Shown here one piece after another: positions 24,801-33,561 of a stretch of DNA of 64,000 bases; positions within the stretch are counted from its first letter, which is position 1; each line of letters starts with the position of its first letter. Origin of the DNA: Selenomonadales bacterium 4137-cl (GTDB lineage Bacteria > Bacillota > Negativicutes > Sporomusales > UBA7701); contig JAUOZS010000001.1 of NCBI GenBank assembly GCA_032334055.1, positions 2,516,501-2,580,500 on the forward strand, given 5' to 3'. The notes under the pieces are model-generated. The model was not told the DNA's origin. It searched no databases and saw nothing but the letters and a program-made list of their open reading frames with translations. Both the position numbers and the translations under genes were made by a program.

Positions 24801-26234
24801 TTAGTCTTTATTGATGAACGAATACGCCTCCATGCCCATGTCGGCCACCGCTTCGACGGTGATTCGGCGCGCCGTCTCCTGGGAAAGGCGCTCGACCTCC
24901 CCCGGCCGCTGCAGCAGCTCGGCCACGCGGGGATGCACCTGGATGACGACGCGGCCGTGGGCGGCCGACTGGCCCTTGCCGAGCTGACGGAGCTGGCGCC
25001 TTACGGCGGCGGCCACCGTTTCCGGCGAGCGGACGAAGCCGCGACCCTCGCAGCACGGGCACTGGCTGTTGAGGACGGTGGTGATGTCCTGGCGGACCTT
25101 TTTGCGGGTCATCTCCACCAGGCCAAGGCCGGTCAGGCCGACGACGTTGGTGCGGGTGCGGTCCTTGCGAAGGTGTTCGTTCAGGGCGGCCAGCACATCC
25201 TGCTTGTGCTGCTCGCGGTCCATGTCGATGAAATCGGCGACGATGATGCCGCCGATGTCGCGAAGGCGGATCTGGCGGGCGATTTCGGCGGCCGCCTCCA
25301 TGTTCACCGCGAAAACGGTATCAGCCAGCCTGGTTTTGCCGACGAATTTGCCGGTGTTGACGTCGATGACGGTCAGGGCTTCGGTGCGGTCGATGACGAT
25401 GTAGCCGCCGCATTTCAGGTCGACCCGCCGCATGCTGAGCTTCTCAATCTCCCCTTCCAGGCGGTGGCGGGCGAAGATGTCCTCATCGCCGTCGTAAAGC
25501 TCCAGGCGGGGCAGCAGCTCGGGCGAGACGGCCCGCAGCAGCTCGACCACGCGGGCGTGGGCCTCGCGGTTGTCGAGGATGAATTTCTCGACATCGCCGC
25601 TGAGGTAGTCGCGGACGATGCGGATGAGGAGGTCGACGTCGCGGTAGAGCAGTGTCGGCGCTTTGACCATCTTGCCGCGGGCCGTAAGCGACTTCCACAG
25701 GTTCACGAGATAATCGCAGTCCTTGCGCAAATCGTCCTCGGTGCGGCCTTCGGCGACGGTGCGCACCACCAGTCCCATGCCCTTCGGGCGGACTTTGGCG
25801 GCCAGCTCCTTGAGGCGTTTGCGCTCGTCGGCCGTGCCGATGCGCCGCGACACGCCGATGAAGTCCACGGTGGGCATGAGCACCACGTAGCGGCCCGGCA
25901 GGGTGAGATGGGTGGTGAGGCGCGGTCCCTTGGTGCCGATGGCCTCCTTGGCCACCTGGACGACGATTTCCCGGCCGGTGGTGTAGGCCTCGCCCTTGCG
26001 GCGGGTCTTGCCGCCCAGGTCCCCCACGTACAAGAAAGCGTTGCGTTCGCGGCCGATGTCGACGAATACCGCCTGCATGCCGGGCAGGACGTTCTGGATT
26101 TTCCCCTTGTAAATGCTGCCGACGATGTGGCCGCTATGAGTCCTCTCGATTGCGACCTCGGCCAGTTCGCCGTTCTCGATGAGCGCCATTCTGGTCTCCT
26201 CGGGCACGACGTTGACGATGATTGTCTTGGCCAT
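24801..26234 (-). CDS. rng: RNase E/G family endoribonuclease
   Basis: A 477-residue Rne/Rng protein of RNase G length. The start is the ATG at 26234 (MAKTIIVNVVPEETRMALIENG; GGGAGAAAGGG upstream). S1 domain at about residues 36-115 (GSIYKGKIQNVLPGMQAVFVDIG), then the catalytic core with the metal-binding Asp stretches LTVIDVNTGKF and GGIIVADFIDM, and the zinc-link motif CPCCEGRGFV. It matures 16S rRNA and degrades mRNA. It is encoded between the DUF2344 gene and the rplU operon, with 33 nt from its stop to the next promoter. Confidence 0.95.
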   Translation of the reverse strand: MAKTIIVNVVPEETRMALIENGELAEVAIERTHSGHIVGSIYKGKIQNVLPGMQAVFVDIGRERNAFLYVGDLGGKTRRKGEAYTTGREIVVQVAKEAIGTKGPRLTTHLTLPGRYVVLMPTVDFIGVSRRIGTADERKRLKELAAKVRPKGMGLVVRTVAEGRTEDDLRKDCDYLVNLWKSLTARGKMVKAPTLLYRDVDLLIRIVRDYLSGDVEKFILDNREAHARVVELLRAVSPELLPRLELYDGDEDIFARHRLEGEIEKLSMRRVDLKCGGYIVIDRTEALTVIDVNTGKFVGKTRLADTVFAVNMEAAAEIARQIRLRDIGGIIVADFIDMDREQHKQDVLAALNEHLRKDRTRTNVVGLTGLGLVEMTRKKVRQDITTVLNSQCPCCEGRGFVRSPETVAAAVRRQLRQLGKGQSAAHGRVVIQVHPRVAELLQRPGEVERLSQETARRITVEAVADMGMEAYSFINKD

Positions 26235-26259
26235 TTTCCCTTTCTCCCTTGGCGTCCCG

Positions 26260-26955
26260 CTAAATATCGAGGGGTGAGATCCGGCTGGTCCCGTCGGCGA
26301 CGAAAAGGCCGGTGCGGGTGACGAGCGCGGCGTCCGGGTCAGCGGGCAATGCAAAATTATCCACAAGCACCTTTAACACTTCCGCCGGCTTGATGCTGCC
26401 GGTCGGCGTTATCCTGACCGCTAAGGCGAGCTCCATCCCGTCCGCCGTGGCGGTTGCCGACACCTCGCTTACGTAGGTTTTGACGTCGATCTCCCGTTTG
26501 CCCTTGGGATTCTCCTTGATGTAAGGCACGGCGGCCGCGGCGTTGAAGCGGCTGACCGCCTCCCGGGCGGGGCCGGCGGCCGCGGCGGGCAGTGGCAGGC
26601 TGATGCGGTAGGCGGCGAGGTTGACCACCGCCATCAGGGCGGCATGCCGGGCGCTCACCGGCCTGAGCCGCCGCACGGCGATGCCGGGGGGCAGATGGCG
26701 CGCGAGGGCCTCGCCCATCGCGGCCGGGTCCAGCTCATGCGTCAGTTCGATATCCATGTATTCGGCTTCGCTGGCCACGCCGACCGACAGGGCCGAGGCG
26801 AAGGCGATCTTCATGTGGGGGTTGAAGCCTTCGGAGTAGGCGGCCGGCAACTTGCTCCGTCTGACGGCCCGCTCGATCGACCGCATGTAGTCGAGGTGGG
26901 AGACGTAGCGGACTTCCTCGCCTTTGGTGATTTCAAGCCGGTATTTTGCGCTCAT
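26260..26955 (-). CDS. DUF2344 radical-SAM-linked protein
   Basis: A 231-residue protein of the TIGR03936/DUF2344 family (YRLEITKGEEVRYVSHLDYMRSIERAVRRSKLP and the SEGFNPHMKIAFASALSVGVASEAEYMDIEL region are characteristic; quoted in parts). Start ATG at 26955 shares ATGA with the stop of the upstream radical SAM gene, so both are co-translated. The pair occurs together widely in Firmicutes; a role in RNA or ribosome modification has been suggested by neighbours such as rng, but the reaction is unknown. Confidence 0.9.
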   Translation of the reverse strand: MSAKYRLEITKGEEVRYVSHLDYMRSIERAVRRSKLPAAYSEGFNPHMKIAFASALSVGVASEAEYMDIELTHELDPAAMGEALARHLPPGIAVRRLRPVSARHAALMAVVNLAAYRISLPLPAAAAGPAREAVSRFNAAAAVPYIKENPKGKREIDVKTYVSEVSATATADGMELALAVRITPTGSIKPAEVLKVLVDNFALPADPDAALVTRTGLFVADGTSRISPLDI

Positions 26956-28805
26956 GACGACGTCCCCCAGTCGATGATGTCGACGCCCAGCCCCTGGCAG
27001 ACGCCGCAGACGCGGCAGTCGCCCCGCCGGCAGTCGGGGGTCGGGTCGGCGGCGAGCGCCTGGCGGTACTCCCGCTCGAGGAAGGACTTGTCCACCCCGG
27101 CGCTGAGGTGGTCCCAGGGCAAGACCTCGTCGGCGGTCCGCTCCCGCCCGGCGTAAAAGTGCGGGTCGACGCCCGTCTCGTTGAAGGCGTCCTGCCAGAC
27201 GGTGAACTTGAAATACTCCGACCAGCCGTCGAACTTCGCCCCCCGCCGCCAGGCGGCGAGCAGCACCTCGCCCAGGCGGCGGTCGCCGCGGGCGAAGACG
27301 GCTTCGAGGAAACTCACGTGGGCGTCGTGCCAACTGAAGGAGATGCTACGGTCCTTAAAGAGCGATTTCAGCAGCTGCTGCTTGCGCTCCAGCTCGGCGA
27401 CGGCGTCCTGGCCGTACCACTGGAACGGAGTGTGCGGTTTGGGCACGAAAGAGGAGACGCTCACCGACACCCTGGCGCCCCGCTTGCCCTTCACCTCGCG
27501 GTAAATGTCGAGGACGCGGTAGGCAAGGGCGGCGATGCCTCTGATATCGTCGTCGGTCTCGGTGGGCAGGCCGATCATAAAATAGAGCTTGACCCCGGAC
27601 CAGCCGGCCCGGAAGGCCGCGCCGACCGCCTCTTCGAGGTCTTTTTCCGTGACGCCCTTGTTGATGACGTCGCGCAGGCGCTGGGTGCCGGCCTCGGGAG
27701 CGAAGGTCAGGCCGCTCTTGCGGACCTTCTGCACCTCCTGGGCGAGCTCGATCGAGAAGCTGTCGATCCTCAGCGAAGGCAGCGACACGCTCACGCCCTG
27801 GTCTTTGAAGCGGTCGATGAGGAGGCCGACGGTGTCCTTGAGGCAGGAGTAGTCGGCCGAGCTGAGCGAGGTTAGGGATATCTCGCTGTAGCCGGTGCTG
27901 TCGACAAGCTCCTGGGCGAGCCGGAGAAGCGTCTCGGGCTTGCGCTCGCGCACCGGGCGGTAAAGAACGCCGGCCTGGCAGAAACGGCAGCCGCGGGTGC
28001 AGCCGCGGAACAGTTCGAGCATGATGCGGTCGTGGACGATCTCGAGGTAGGGCAGCACCGGTTTGGTCGGGTAGGGGGCATGCTCAAGGTCGGCGACGAT
28101 GCGCTTGGTGACGACCGGGGCGGCGGCGGGATGATTGGCGGTTACGGCGGCCAGGGTGCCGTCGGCGTTGTAGGCCGCGTCGTAGAACGCCGGCACGTAT
28201 ACGCCGGGAATGGCGGCCGCCCGGGCGAGAAAACCGCGCCGGCCGCCGGGCTTGCCGGCCCTTTTCCAGTCCGCCACGGCTGCGGCCACGTCGTCGACCG
28301 CTTCCTCGGACTCGCCGAGCACGAAAAAGTCGATGAAATCGGCCAGCGGTTCGGCGTTGAAGGCGCACGGCCCCCCGGCGATGACAAGCGGGTGCTGCTC
28401 GCCGCGGTCCGCGCTCTTCAACGGGATGCCGGCAAGGTCGAGCATGTTGAGGATGTTGGTGTAGCTGAGCTCATACTGGAGGGTGAAGCCGACGACGTCG
28501 AACTCGGCCACCGGCCGGAAGCTCTCCATGGTGTGGAGGGGGATGCCGGCAGCCCGCATCTCGGCCTCCATGTCGGGCCAAGGGGCATATACCCGTTCCG
28601 CCGCGGCGTCGGAGCGACGGTTGATAATATGGTAGAGAATCTTCAGGCCCAGGTGGGACATACCCACCTCGTAGACGTCGGGGAAGGCCAGGGCAAAGGC
28701 GGCGTCGACCCGGGACGAATCCTTGACGACGCAGTTCTGCTCGTGGCCGGTGTAGCGGGCCGGCTTGGCGACCCGGCTCAAGACGGCGGGGGGAATTTTT
28801 ATCAT
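26952..28805 (-). CDS. TIGR03960-family B12-binding-like radical SAM protein
   Basis: A 617-residue radical SAM enzyme. The start is the ATG at 28805 (GGAGG upstream). The N-terminal B12-binding-like domain (about 1-180) precedes the radical SAM barrel with the [4Fe-4S]-SAM motif GCTRGCRFCQAG (Cys-x3-Cys-x2-Cys). The C-terminal Cys-rich tail (CRRGDCRVCGVC) could bind a second cluster. It is translationally coupled to the DUF2344 gene. Substrate unknown; an RNA or protein modification is inferred only from family and context. Confidence 0.92.
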   Translation of the reverse strand: MIKIPPAVLSRVAKPARYTGHEQNCVVKDSSRVDAAFALAFPDVYEVGMSHLGLKILYHIINRRSDAAAERVYAPWPDMEAEMRAAGIPLHTMESFRPVAEFDVVGFTLQYELSYTNILNMLDLAGIPLKSADRGEQHPLVIAGGPCAFNAEPLADFIDFFVLGESEEAVDDVAAAVADWKRAGKPGGRRGFLARAAAIPGVYVPAFYDAAYNADGTLAAVTANHPAAAPVVTKRIVADLEHAPYPTKPVLPYLEIVHDRIMLELFRGCTRGCRFCQAGVLYRPVRERKPETLLRLAQELVDSTGYSEISLTSLSSADYSCLKDTVGLLIDRFKDQGVSVSLPSLRIDSFSIELAQEVQKVRKSGLTFAPEAGTQRLRDVINKGVTEKDLEEAVGAAFRAGWSGVKLYFMIGLPTETDDDIRGIAALAYRVLDIYREVKGKRGARVSVSVSSFVPKPHTPFQWYGQDAVAELERKQQLLKSLFKDRSISFSWHDAHVSFLEAVFARGDRRLGEVLLAAWRRGAKFDGWSEYFKFTVWQDAFNETGVDPHFYAGRERTADEVLPWDHLSAGVDKSFLEREYRQALAADPTPDCRRGDCRVCGVCQGLGVDIIDWGTSS

Positions 28806-29003
28806 CGTATCCTCCGAGGAGCAGGCTGTCCTCAAAATAGGCACCTGCCTGTATCGTTATCCGGTTACAGCTATTATTCCCATATCGGGCCTTTCCCATA
28901 GGGCGGCAGAGTATAAGGCGGTCCGGCGCTCATGAAGGCTGGAAGGCCCAGGAAAAGACGTCTTTTGTTGTTCTCCCGCCAGGCGGGAAAATCCTGCCTC
29001 GCC

Positions 29004-29876
29004 TCACAAAAAATCCCCGATGCGGGACGAGAAGCCGCGCTCGGGCCACCCCTCCCAGACCTCGGTCTCGGTGAGGGCGCCCCGGAGGCGGCAATCGCCG
29101 TCGACCACCAGGACGACGTAGTATTGCTCGGGGCCGAACAGACGCACGACCTCGCTGACCCTGACGGAGGCCAGGGCGGTGACATGGACGGTCGGCATGA
29201 CGCCGCGGGCGGTGAGTTCGGCCTTTTTATTCGCCAGTATGCGCATGGAACGGAAGCCGGCAGTCGCCGTTTCGGCCCGGGCGGCGTAGAACAGCCACGC
29301 AGCGGCTACGAGAAAGGTCAGGTTGACGGTGGACGACCGCCACAGCCCCACGCCGGCGGCCGCCACCAGGCCCACGGCCAGCAGCTTGCCGAAGCCGGCC
29401 ACCGTCGCCGTCGCTTCGCTCCAGTCCCAGCGCAGCGCGAGCAGGGCCCTCAGAATGCGGCCGCCGTCGAGGGGCAGGGCCGGCAGGAGATTGAAGCCGG
29501 CCAGCGTGATGTTTACCTGATAATAAAAGTCCAGCCACAGGGCATGGGCAGGGTAGGCGGCGCGCGCCAAATAGACGGCGGCCGCCAGGACCAGGCTGGC
29601 TAGTGGTCCGGCAGCCGCCATTATGATTTCGCTCGCCGCCCCCGCCGTGTCCGCCCGGTCGATGCGGGCGACGCCCCCGAAGGGCAGGAGCTCGATCTCC
29701 CGCACCCGGTAGCCGAGAACGGTGGCGGCAGCGGCGTGCGCCGCTTCGTGCCACAGCACCGCGGCGAATACGGCCAGGGCTTTTCCGGCCAGTCCGGCGA
29801 AGGCGAACAGGACGACGAGGGCCAGAAACCAGTTGTTGAATATCAGCTGAACGCCTGCAACCTTACCGGCCCGCAA
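29004..29876 (-). CDS. spoIVFB: SpoIVFB-like site-2 protease (M50)
   Basis: About 290 residues, probably from the TTG at 29876 with GGGAAG upstream. A polytopic M50 zinc metalloprotease: HEAAH in the second helix (AAVLWHEAAHAAAATVLGY), third ligand in LPALPLDGGRILRALL, and a C-terminal CBS-like domain (about 215-290). In B. subtilis SpoIVFB cleaves pro-sigma-K in the mother cell. Directly follows the SpoIVFA-like gene and precedes the ribosomal rplU region, the B. subtilis order. Role in sporulation is inferred from family and synteny. Confidence 0.85.
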   Translation of the reverse strand: MRAGKVAGVQLIFNNWFLALVVLFAFAGLAGKALAVFAAVLWHEAAHAAAATVLGYRVREIELLPFGGVARIDRADTAGAASEIIMAAAGPLASLVLAAAVYLARAAYPAHALWLDFYYQVNITLAGFNLLPALPLDGGRILRALLALRWDWSEATATVAGFGKLLAVGLVAAAGVGLWRSSTVNLTFLVAAAWLFYAARAETATAGFRSMRILANKKAELTARGVMPTVHVTALASVRVSEVVRLFGPEQYYVVLVVDGDCRLRGALTETEVWEGWPERGFSSRIGDFL

Positions 29877-29880
29877 GCTT

Positions 29881-30612
29881 TCACTTCCCTTCCCGCCTGT
29901 CGGCCCCGCCCGTGATCCTTGGCAGCGGATCAACCGCCACGCCCTTCTCACGCACCTCGAAATACAGGAGCGGCGCCGCCGTCATCCCGGTCTTGCCCAC
30001 CCTGGCCACCACCTGGCCCTGGCTGACCGTCTCCCCTTCCTTGACAAGAACCTCGCCCAGGTGTCCGTAAAGAGTCTCGACATCCCGGCCGTGCTCGACA
30101 ACCAAAACCTTGCCGTAGCGGGCGCTGTCGGCGACTGCCTTGACCCGTCCGGCCGCGGCCGCTTTGACCGGCGCTCCCAGCCCCGCCTCCAGGCCGACCC
30201 CCTCCTGCATCACTTCCTGCTTGAGCACGGGGTGAACCTGCCAGCCGAACGGGGCGACGACCTTGCCGTCGACCGGTCTGGTCAGGTACAGGTAGGGATC
30301 GGCCGGCTTGGTGACGTTGCCTCCCATACGCTTGAACACCGAAATATCCATGCTGCCCGGCGCATAGCTCGCTACTTTTTCCGCCAGGTAGGCGAAATCG
30401 GTTTCGGTCGTGAGCGCGTACTTCACCGCGTCGGTGACCGCGCGGCCCAACGCCGTGTCCGACACCTGGGCGGCGTAGACGACGGCGAACAGCATGAGCG
30501 CGGCCACGGTGCGCCGCAGCCAGCCGTAGCCGTCCCCTGTATCGCGCTGCTGCCAGTGGTCCCTGGGTTCATGGCGCTGGCTTCCCCAGTTGGCGTTCCA
30601 GTGTCTGGCCAT
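29881..30612 (-). CDS. spoIVFA: SpoIVFA-like M23-fold membrane protein
   Basis: A 243-residue protein with one membrane helix (about 35-52, WLRRTVAALMLFAVVYAA) and a C-terminal M23/LytM fold (about 120-240: HPVLKQEVMQEGVGLEAG, VVEHGRDVETLYGHLGEVLV). The first zinc-ligand motif of active M23 enzymes (H-x3-D around HTGID) reads EGVGL, so the peptidase is probably inactive, as in SpoIVFA, which holds and inhibits SpoIVFB. GAGGA lies just before the ATG at 30612. Stop and SpoIVFB start nearly touch. Confidence 0.82.
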   Translation of the reverse strand: MARHWNANWGSQRHEPRDHWQQRDTGDGYGWLRRTVAALMLFAVVYAAQVSDTALGRAVTDAVKYALTTETDFAYLAEKVASYAPGSMDISVFKRMGGNVTKPADPYLYLTRPVDGKVVAPFGWQVHPVLKQEVMQEGVGLEAGLGAPVKAAAAGRVKAVADSARYGKVLVVEHGRDVETLYGHLGEVLVKEGETVSQGQVVARVGKTGMTAAPLLYFEVREKGVAVDPLPRITGGADRREGK

Positions 30613-30686
30613 ATTCCTCAGCTGCCCCCCCGCCAAGACATCGCTTTCTCTACTTGGATGTATATGACAGCGGGGGGAAAAAGATA

Positions 30687-30721
30687 ACAAAAAAGTGCAC
30701 AAGCTCCATGCCTGTGCACTT
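30687..30721 (-). terminator. terminator after the DUF3795 gene
   Basis: A 9-bp stem AAGTGCACA/TGTGCACTT (30713-30721 with 30693-30701) with a T run on the minus strand (TTTTTTG to 30687). It closes the minC-minD-minE-rodA-DUF3795 stretch and separates it from spoIVFA. Confidence 0.88.
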
Positions 30722-30736
30722 ATAGTAGGTAATGCA

Positions 30737-31180
30737 TCAATATCTTGGCAGCTTACCCTGTTCCTCACAGTAGGCGGCGGCGCCGATCTCCCTCATGCGG
30801 TCGTTGATCGACCGCCAGCGGTCGCGGAGCTTGCCCTCGAACTGCTTGTCGCAGGGGTATTCGCCGCACTGGAAGCAAAAATCCACTCCGTTGTCCTTGT
30901 GGCACGTCTTGGCGGTGCAGTCCAGCGGGCAGGTGACGTTGTCGCCCCGGCAGCCGCTGCAGGGCGCGGCGGCGAACGAGTCCAGAATCGCGGCGAACTG
31001 GCCGTAGTGGGCGAATTCGGGGCGGCCGGCGGCCTTCATCGCAGCCAGCCGTTGGTAATTGCCGAGCAGTTCTTTGAGCCGCGCGCTCAAAGCCCGGATC
31101 TCGCCGTCCCGGAAGTCGGCGCAACGGCTGCAGTCCAGGCCGCACGGGGCGAGGCGGGCTACCGCTTCATGGTATTCCAT
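30737..31180 (-). CDS. DUF3795 cysteine-rich protein
   Basis: A 147-residue soluble protein with the DUF3795 pattern: APCGLDCSRC near the N-terminus, then CSGCRG, CPLDCTAKTC and FCFQCGEYPC, thirteen Cys in all, likely binding zinc or an Fe-S cluster. Function unknown. It lies 11 nt after rodA and ends the operon. Confidence 0.88.
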   Translation of the reverse strand: MEYHEAVARLAPCGLDCSRCADFRDGEIRALSARLKELLGNYQRLAAMKAAGRPEFAHYGQFAAILDSFAAAPCSGCRGDNVTCPLDCTAKTCHKDNGVDFCFQCGEYPCDKQFEGKLRDRWRSINDRMREIGAAAYCEEQGKLPRY

Positions 31181-31191
31181 GCGATCACTCC

Positions 31192-32298
31192 CTAAAAGAG
31201 TATCTTCTGCCTGCGCATATAGATGTTCAGCAGGATACCGATGCTGACGAGGTTGGTGGTCAGCGAGCTGACCCCGTAGCTCATGAGGGGCAGCGGGATG
31301 CCCGTGACCGGCATGATGCCGGCGGTCATGCCGACGTTGACCAGCACGTGGAAGGCCAGCATCGAGGTGATGCCGGTGGCGAGCAGCATGCCGAAGCTGT
31401 CGCGGGCTTCGCCGGCAACCTTCACTCCCCGGTAGAGGAGGATGAGGTAAAGGGCGAGAACGACGAACGAGCCCACGAACCCGAACTCCTCGCCGATGAC
31501 GGCGAAGATGAAGTCGGTGTGGTTTTCCGGCAAAAAGTTGAGCTGGCTCTGGGTACCGGCGAACAAGCCCTTGCCGAACAGCATCCCCGAGCCGATGGCA
31601 ATCTTCGACTGGATGATGTGGTAACCGGAGCCGAGCGGATCGACGTTGGGATCGAGGAAGACGGTCAGCCGCATTTTCTGGTAGTCCTTGAGAAAATGCC
31701 AGAAGATCGGCATGAAAGCCAGGCCGGCGCCAATGATGGTAAGAAGATGCTTCATCCGTATGCCGGCGATGAAAAGCATGCCGAAAAGAATAGCGATGAA
31801 AACGAGCGACGTCCCGAGGTCGGGCTGTTTGAGCACCAGCAGGAAAGGCACGCCGACGAAGGCGAAAATTGGCACCAGATCCTTGTAAGTATTGAGCCGG
31901 CCCTGCCGTTTCTCCAGCAGGTGGGCCAGCGAAACAATCATTATCAGTTTGGCGAATTCCGACGGCTGGAGGCTGATGGGCCCGATCTGGATCCAGCGCT
32001 GGGCGCCGAGGGCCGAGTGGCCGACAAACATGACGGCCAGCAGCATGATAAGATTGACGGCGTACAGGATGTTGGCGTACTTGCCGAGCATTTTGTAGTC
32101 AAAATGCAGTAGGAGGAAGATGACGGCCAGGTTGGCGAGGGCGAACAGGCCCTGGCGCTGCACGTACCAGTAGCGGTCCTCGCCGGGGGTGTTGATGTGG
32201 GTGGCGCTGCCGATGATGACCAGGCTGATAAGAACAAGAAGAACCGTCACGGCGATGACGGTGAAGTCGAGATTTTTCAGGAGGCGCCGGCTGAGCAT
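31192..32298 (-). CDS. rodA: RodA peptidoglycan polymerase (SEDS)
   Basis: A 368-residue polytopic SEDS glycosyltransferase (about ten helices). Family stretches: GHSALGAQRWIQIGPISLQPSEFAKL, VLKQPDLGTSLVF, NFLPENHTDFIFAVIGEEFGFVG and TGIPLPLMSYGVSS (each quoted in part). It polymerises glycan strands for the elongasome with PBP2 (36745-38577) and MreBCD. Placement after minE is common in Negativicutes and other diderm Firmicutes. Confidence 0.95.
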   Translation of the reverse strand: MLSRRLLKNLDFTVIAVTVLLVLISLVIIGSATHINTPGEDRYWYVQRQGLFALANLAVIFLLLHFDYKMLGKYANILYAVNLIMLLAVMFVGHSALGAQRWIQIGPISLQPSEFAKLIMIVSLAHLLEKRQGRLNTYKDLVPIFAFVGVPFLLVLKQPDLGTSLVFIAILFGMLFIAGIRMKHLLTIIGAGLAFMPIFWHFLKDYQKMRLTVFLDPNVDPLGSGYHIIQSKIAIGSGMLFGKGLFAGTQSQLNFLPENHTDFIFAVIGEEFGFVGSFVVLALYLILLYRGVKVAGEARDSFGMLLATGITSMLAFHVLVNVGMTAGIMPVTGIPLPLMSYGVSSLTTNLVSIGILLNIYMRRQKILF

Positions 32299-32379
32299 GG
32301 GTTTACCCTAACCTTCCGAGTTTATTCTTATATATTATAGCCGCATTTCGGCGCCCAGTCCAGGCGGAAAGAATGTGCA

Positions 32380-32456
32380 GAAAACGAAAGCTGTTTAGAA
32401 AGTCCGCCCGCGGGGCGTCGCCGCGAAAAGCCGCGCACGGACCAAATAAACAGCTT
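32380..32456 (-). terminator. long-armed hairpin between minE and rodA
   Basis: Outer arms AAGCTGTTTA (32388-32397 complement) and TAAACAGCTT (32447-32456) are perfect, with an inner GC-rich stem (GTCCG/CGGAC). TTTCGTTTTC follows on the minus strand, so it can terminate or attenuate transcription between minE and rodA. Confidence 0.7.
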
Positions 32457-32460
32457 GCGG

Positions 32461-32742
32461 TCATTCCCCGGACAGCGCGCCGCGCTTCATCCTGTTCACC
32501 GGGATGCTCGCCACCAGCGCAACCTGCGACGTGTTCGTCTGGGTCAGGTTAACCTCCATATCCTTTTCGTTAATCTCCATATAATTGGATATGACCTTGA
32601 TCATGTCTTCCTTGAGCACTTCCATGAACTGCGGCGACACGTTGACCCGGTCGTGGACGAGGACGAGGCGCAGCCGCTCCTTGGCGACATCCTTGGACTT
32701 GGACGTTTCCTTGCCGAACATCTTCTGCAACAGGTCAAACAC
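32461..32742 (-). CDS. minE: cell division topological specificity factor MinE
   Basis: A 93-residue MinE: N-terminal MinD-contact helix region (RLRLVLVHDRVNVSPQFMEVLKEDMIKVISNYMEI) and C-terminal beta-rich dimerisation domain. It drives pole-to-pole oscillation of MinCD. Starts 2 nt after minD. MinE, absent from B. subtilis, is normal in Negativicutes and clostridia. Confidence 0.95.
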   Translation of the reverse strand: MFDLLQKMFGKETSKSKDVAKERLRLVLVHDRVNVSPQFMEVLKEDMIKVISNYMEINEKDMEVNLTQTNTSQVALVASIPVNRMKRGALSGE

Positions 32743-32744
32743 CC

Positions 32745-33545
32745 TTATCCCTCCTTGAAGCCGAACATTTTTTTCAGTCTGCTGAAGAAGCCGCTGTCCG
32801 CCTCCATCGACATCAGCGGCACATTCTCGCCCATCATCCGCCGGACGATGTTCTTGTAGGCCGTGCTGGCCGCAGAGGCCGGGTTGACCACGGCCGGCTC
32901 GCCCCGGTTGGTGGAGATGACGATGTACTCGTCTTCAGGGATGATGCCCAAAAGGTCGACCGCCAGAATCTCAATAATGTCGTCGATGTCCATCATGTCG
33001 CCTTTTTTCACCATGTGCGGCCGGATGCGGTTGACGATCAGCTTGGGGTTGCTCTTGCCCTCGGCCTCAAGCAGGCCGATGATGCGGTCGGCGTCGCGCA
33101 CCGCGGAAACCTCGGGCGTGGTGACGATGACGGCGCGGTCGGCGCCGGCGATGGCGTTCTTGAAGCCCTGTTCGATGCCGGCCGGACAGTCGATTAGAAC
33201 ATAGTCGAAATCCTGGGCAAGATCCTTGCACAGTTTCTGCATCTGATCGGGGCTGACGGCGTTCTTGTCGCGCGTCTGGGCCGCCGGCAGCAGGAAGAGC
33301 GTCTCGTAGCGCTTGTCGCGGATGAGGGCCTGCTTGAGGCGGCAGTTGCCTTCGGTGACGTCGACGAGGTCGTAGACGATCCTGTTTTCCAGCCCCATGA
33401 CCACATCGAGGTTTCTGAGGCCGATATCGGCGTCGATAAGGACGACCTTCTTGCCCAGCAGGGCAAACCCGGTGCCGAGGTTGGCGGTGGTTGTCGTCTT
33501 GCCGACCCCGCCCTTGCCGGAGGTGATTACGATGACTTCGCCCAT
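32745..33545 (-). CDS. minD: septum site-determining ATPase MinD
   Basis: A 266-residue MinD with deviant Walker A KGGVGKTT (residues 11-18), switch I DADIGLRNLDVVMG, switch II DCPAGIEQGF and the C-terminal amphipathic membrane-targeting helix (SGFFSRLKKMFGFK). It recruits MinC and is stimulated by MinE. 16 nt after minC. Confidence 0.97.
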   Translation of the reverse strand: MGEVIVITSGKGGVGKTTTTANLGTGFALLGKKVVLIDADIGLRNLDVVMGLENRIVYDLVDVTEGNCRLKQALIRDKRYETLFLLPAAQTRDKNAVSPDQMQKLCKDLAQDFDYVLIDCPAGIEQGFKNAIAGADRAVIVTTPEVSAVRDADRIIGLLEAEGKSNPKLIVNRIRPHMVKKGDMMDIDDIIEILAVDLLGIIPEDEYIVISTNRGEPAVVNPASAASTAYKNIVRRMMGENVPLMSMEADSGFFSRLKKMFGFKEG

Positions 33546-33561
33546 AAACCAAGATTCCTCC

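Noticed and set aside
24717..26321. 534-codon plus-strand frame opposite rng
   Set aside because: Antisense to a well-supported RNase G; composition typical of GC shadow frames.
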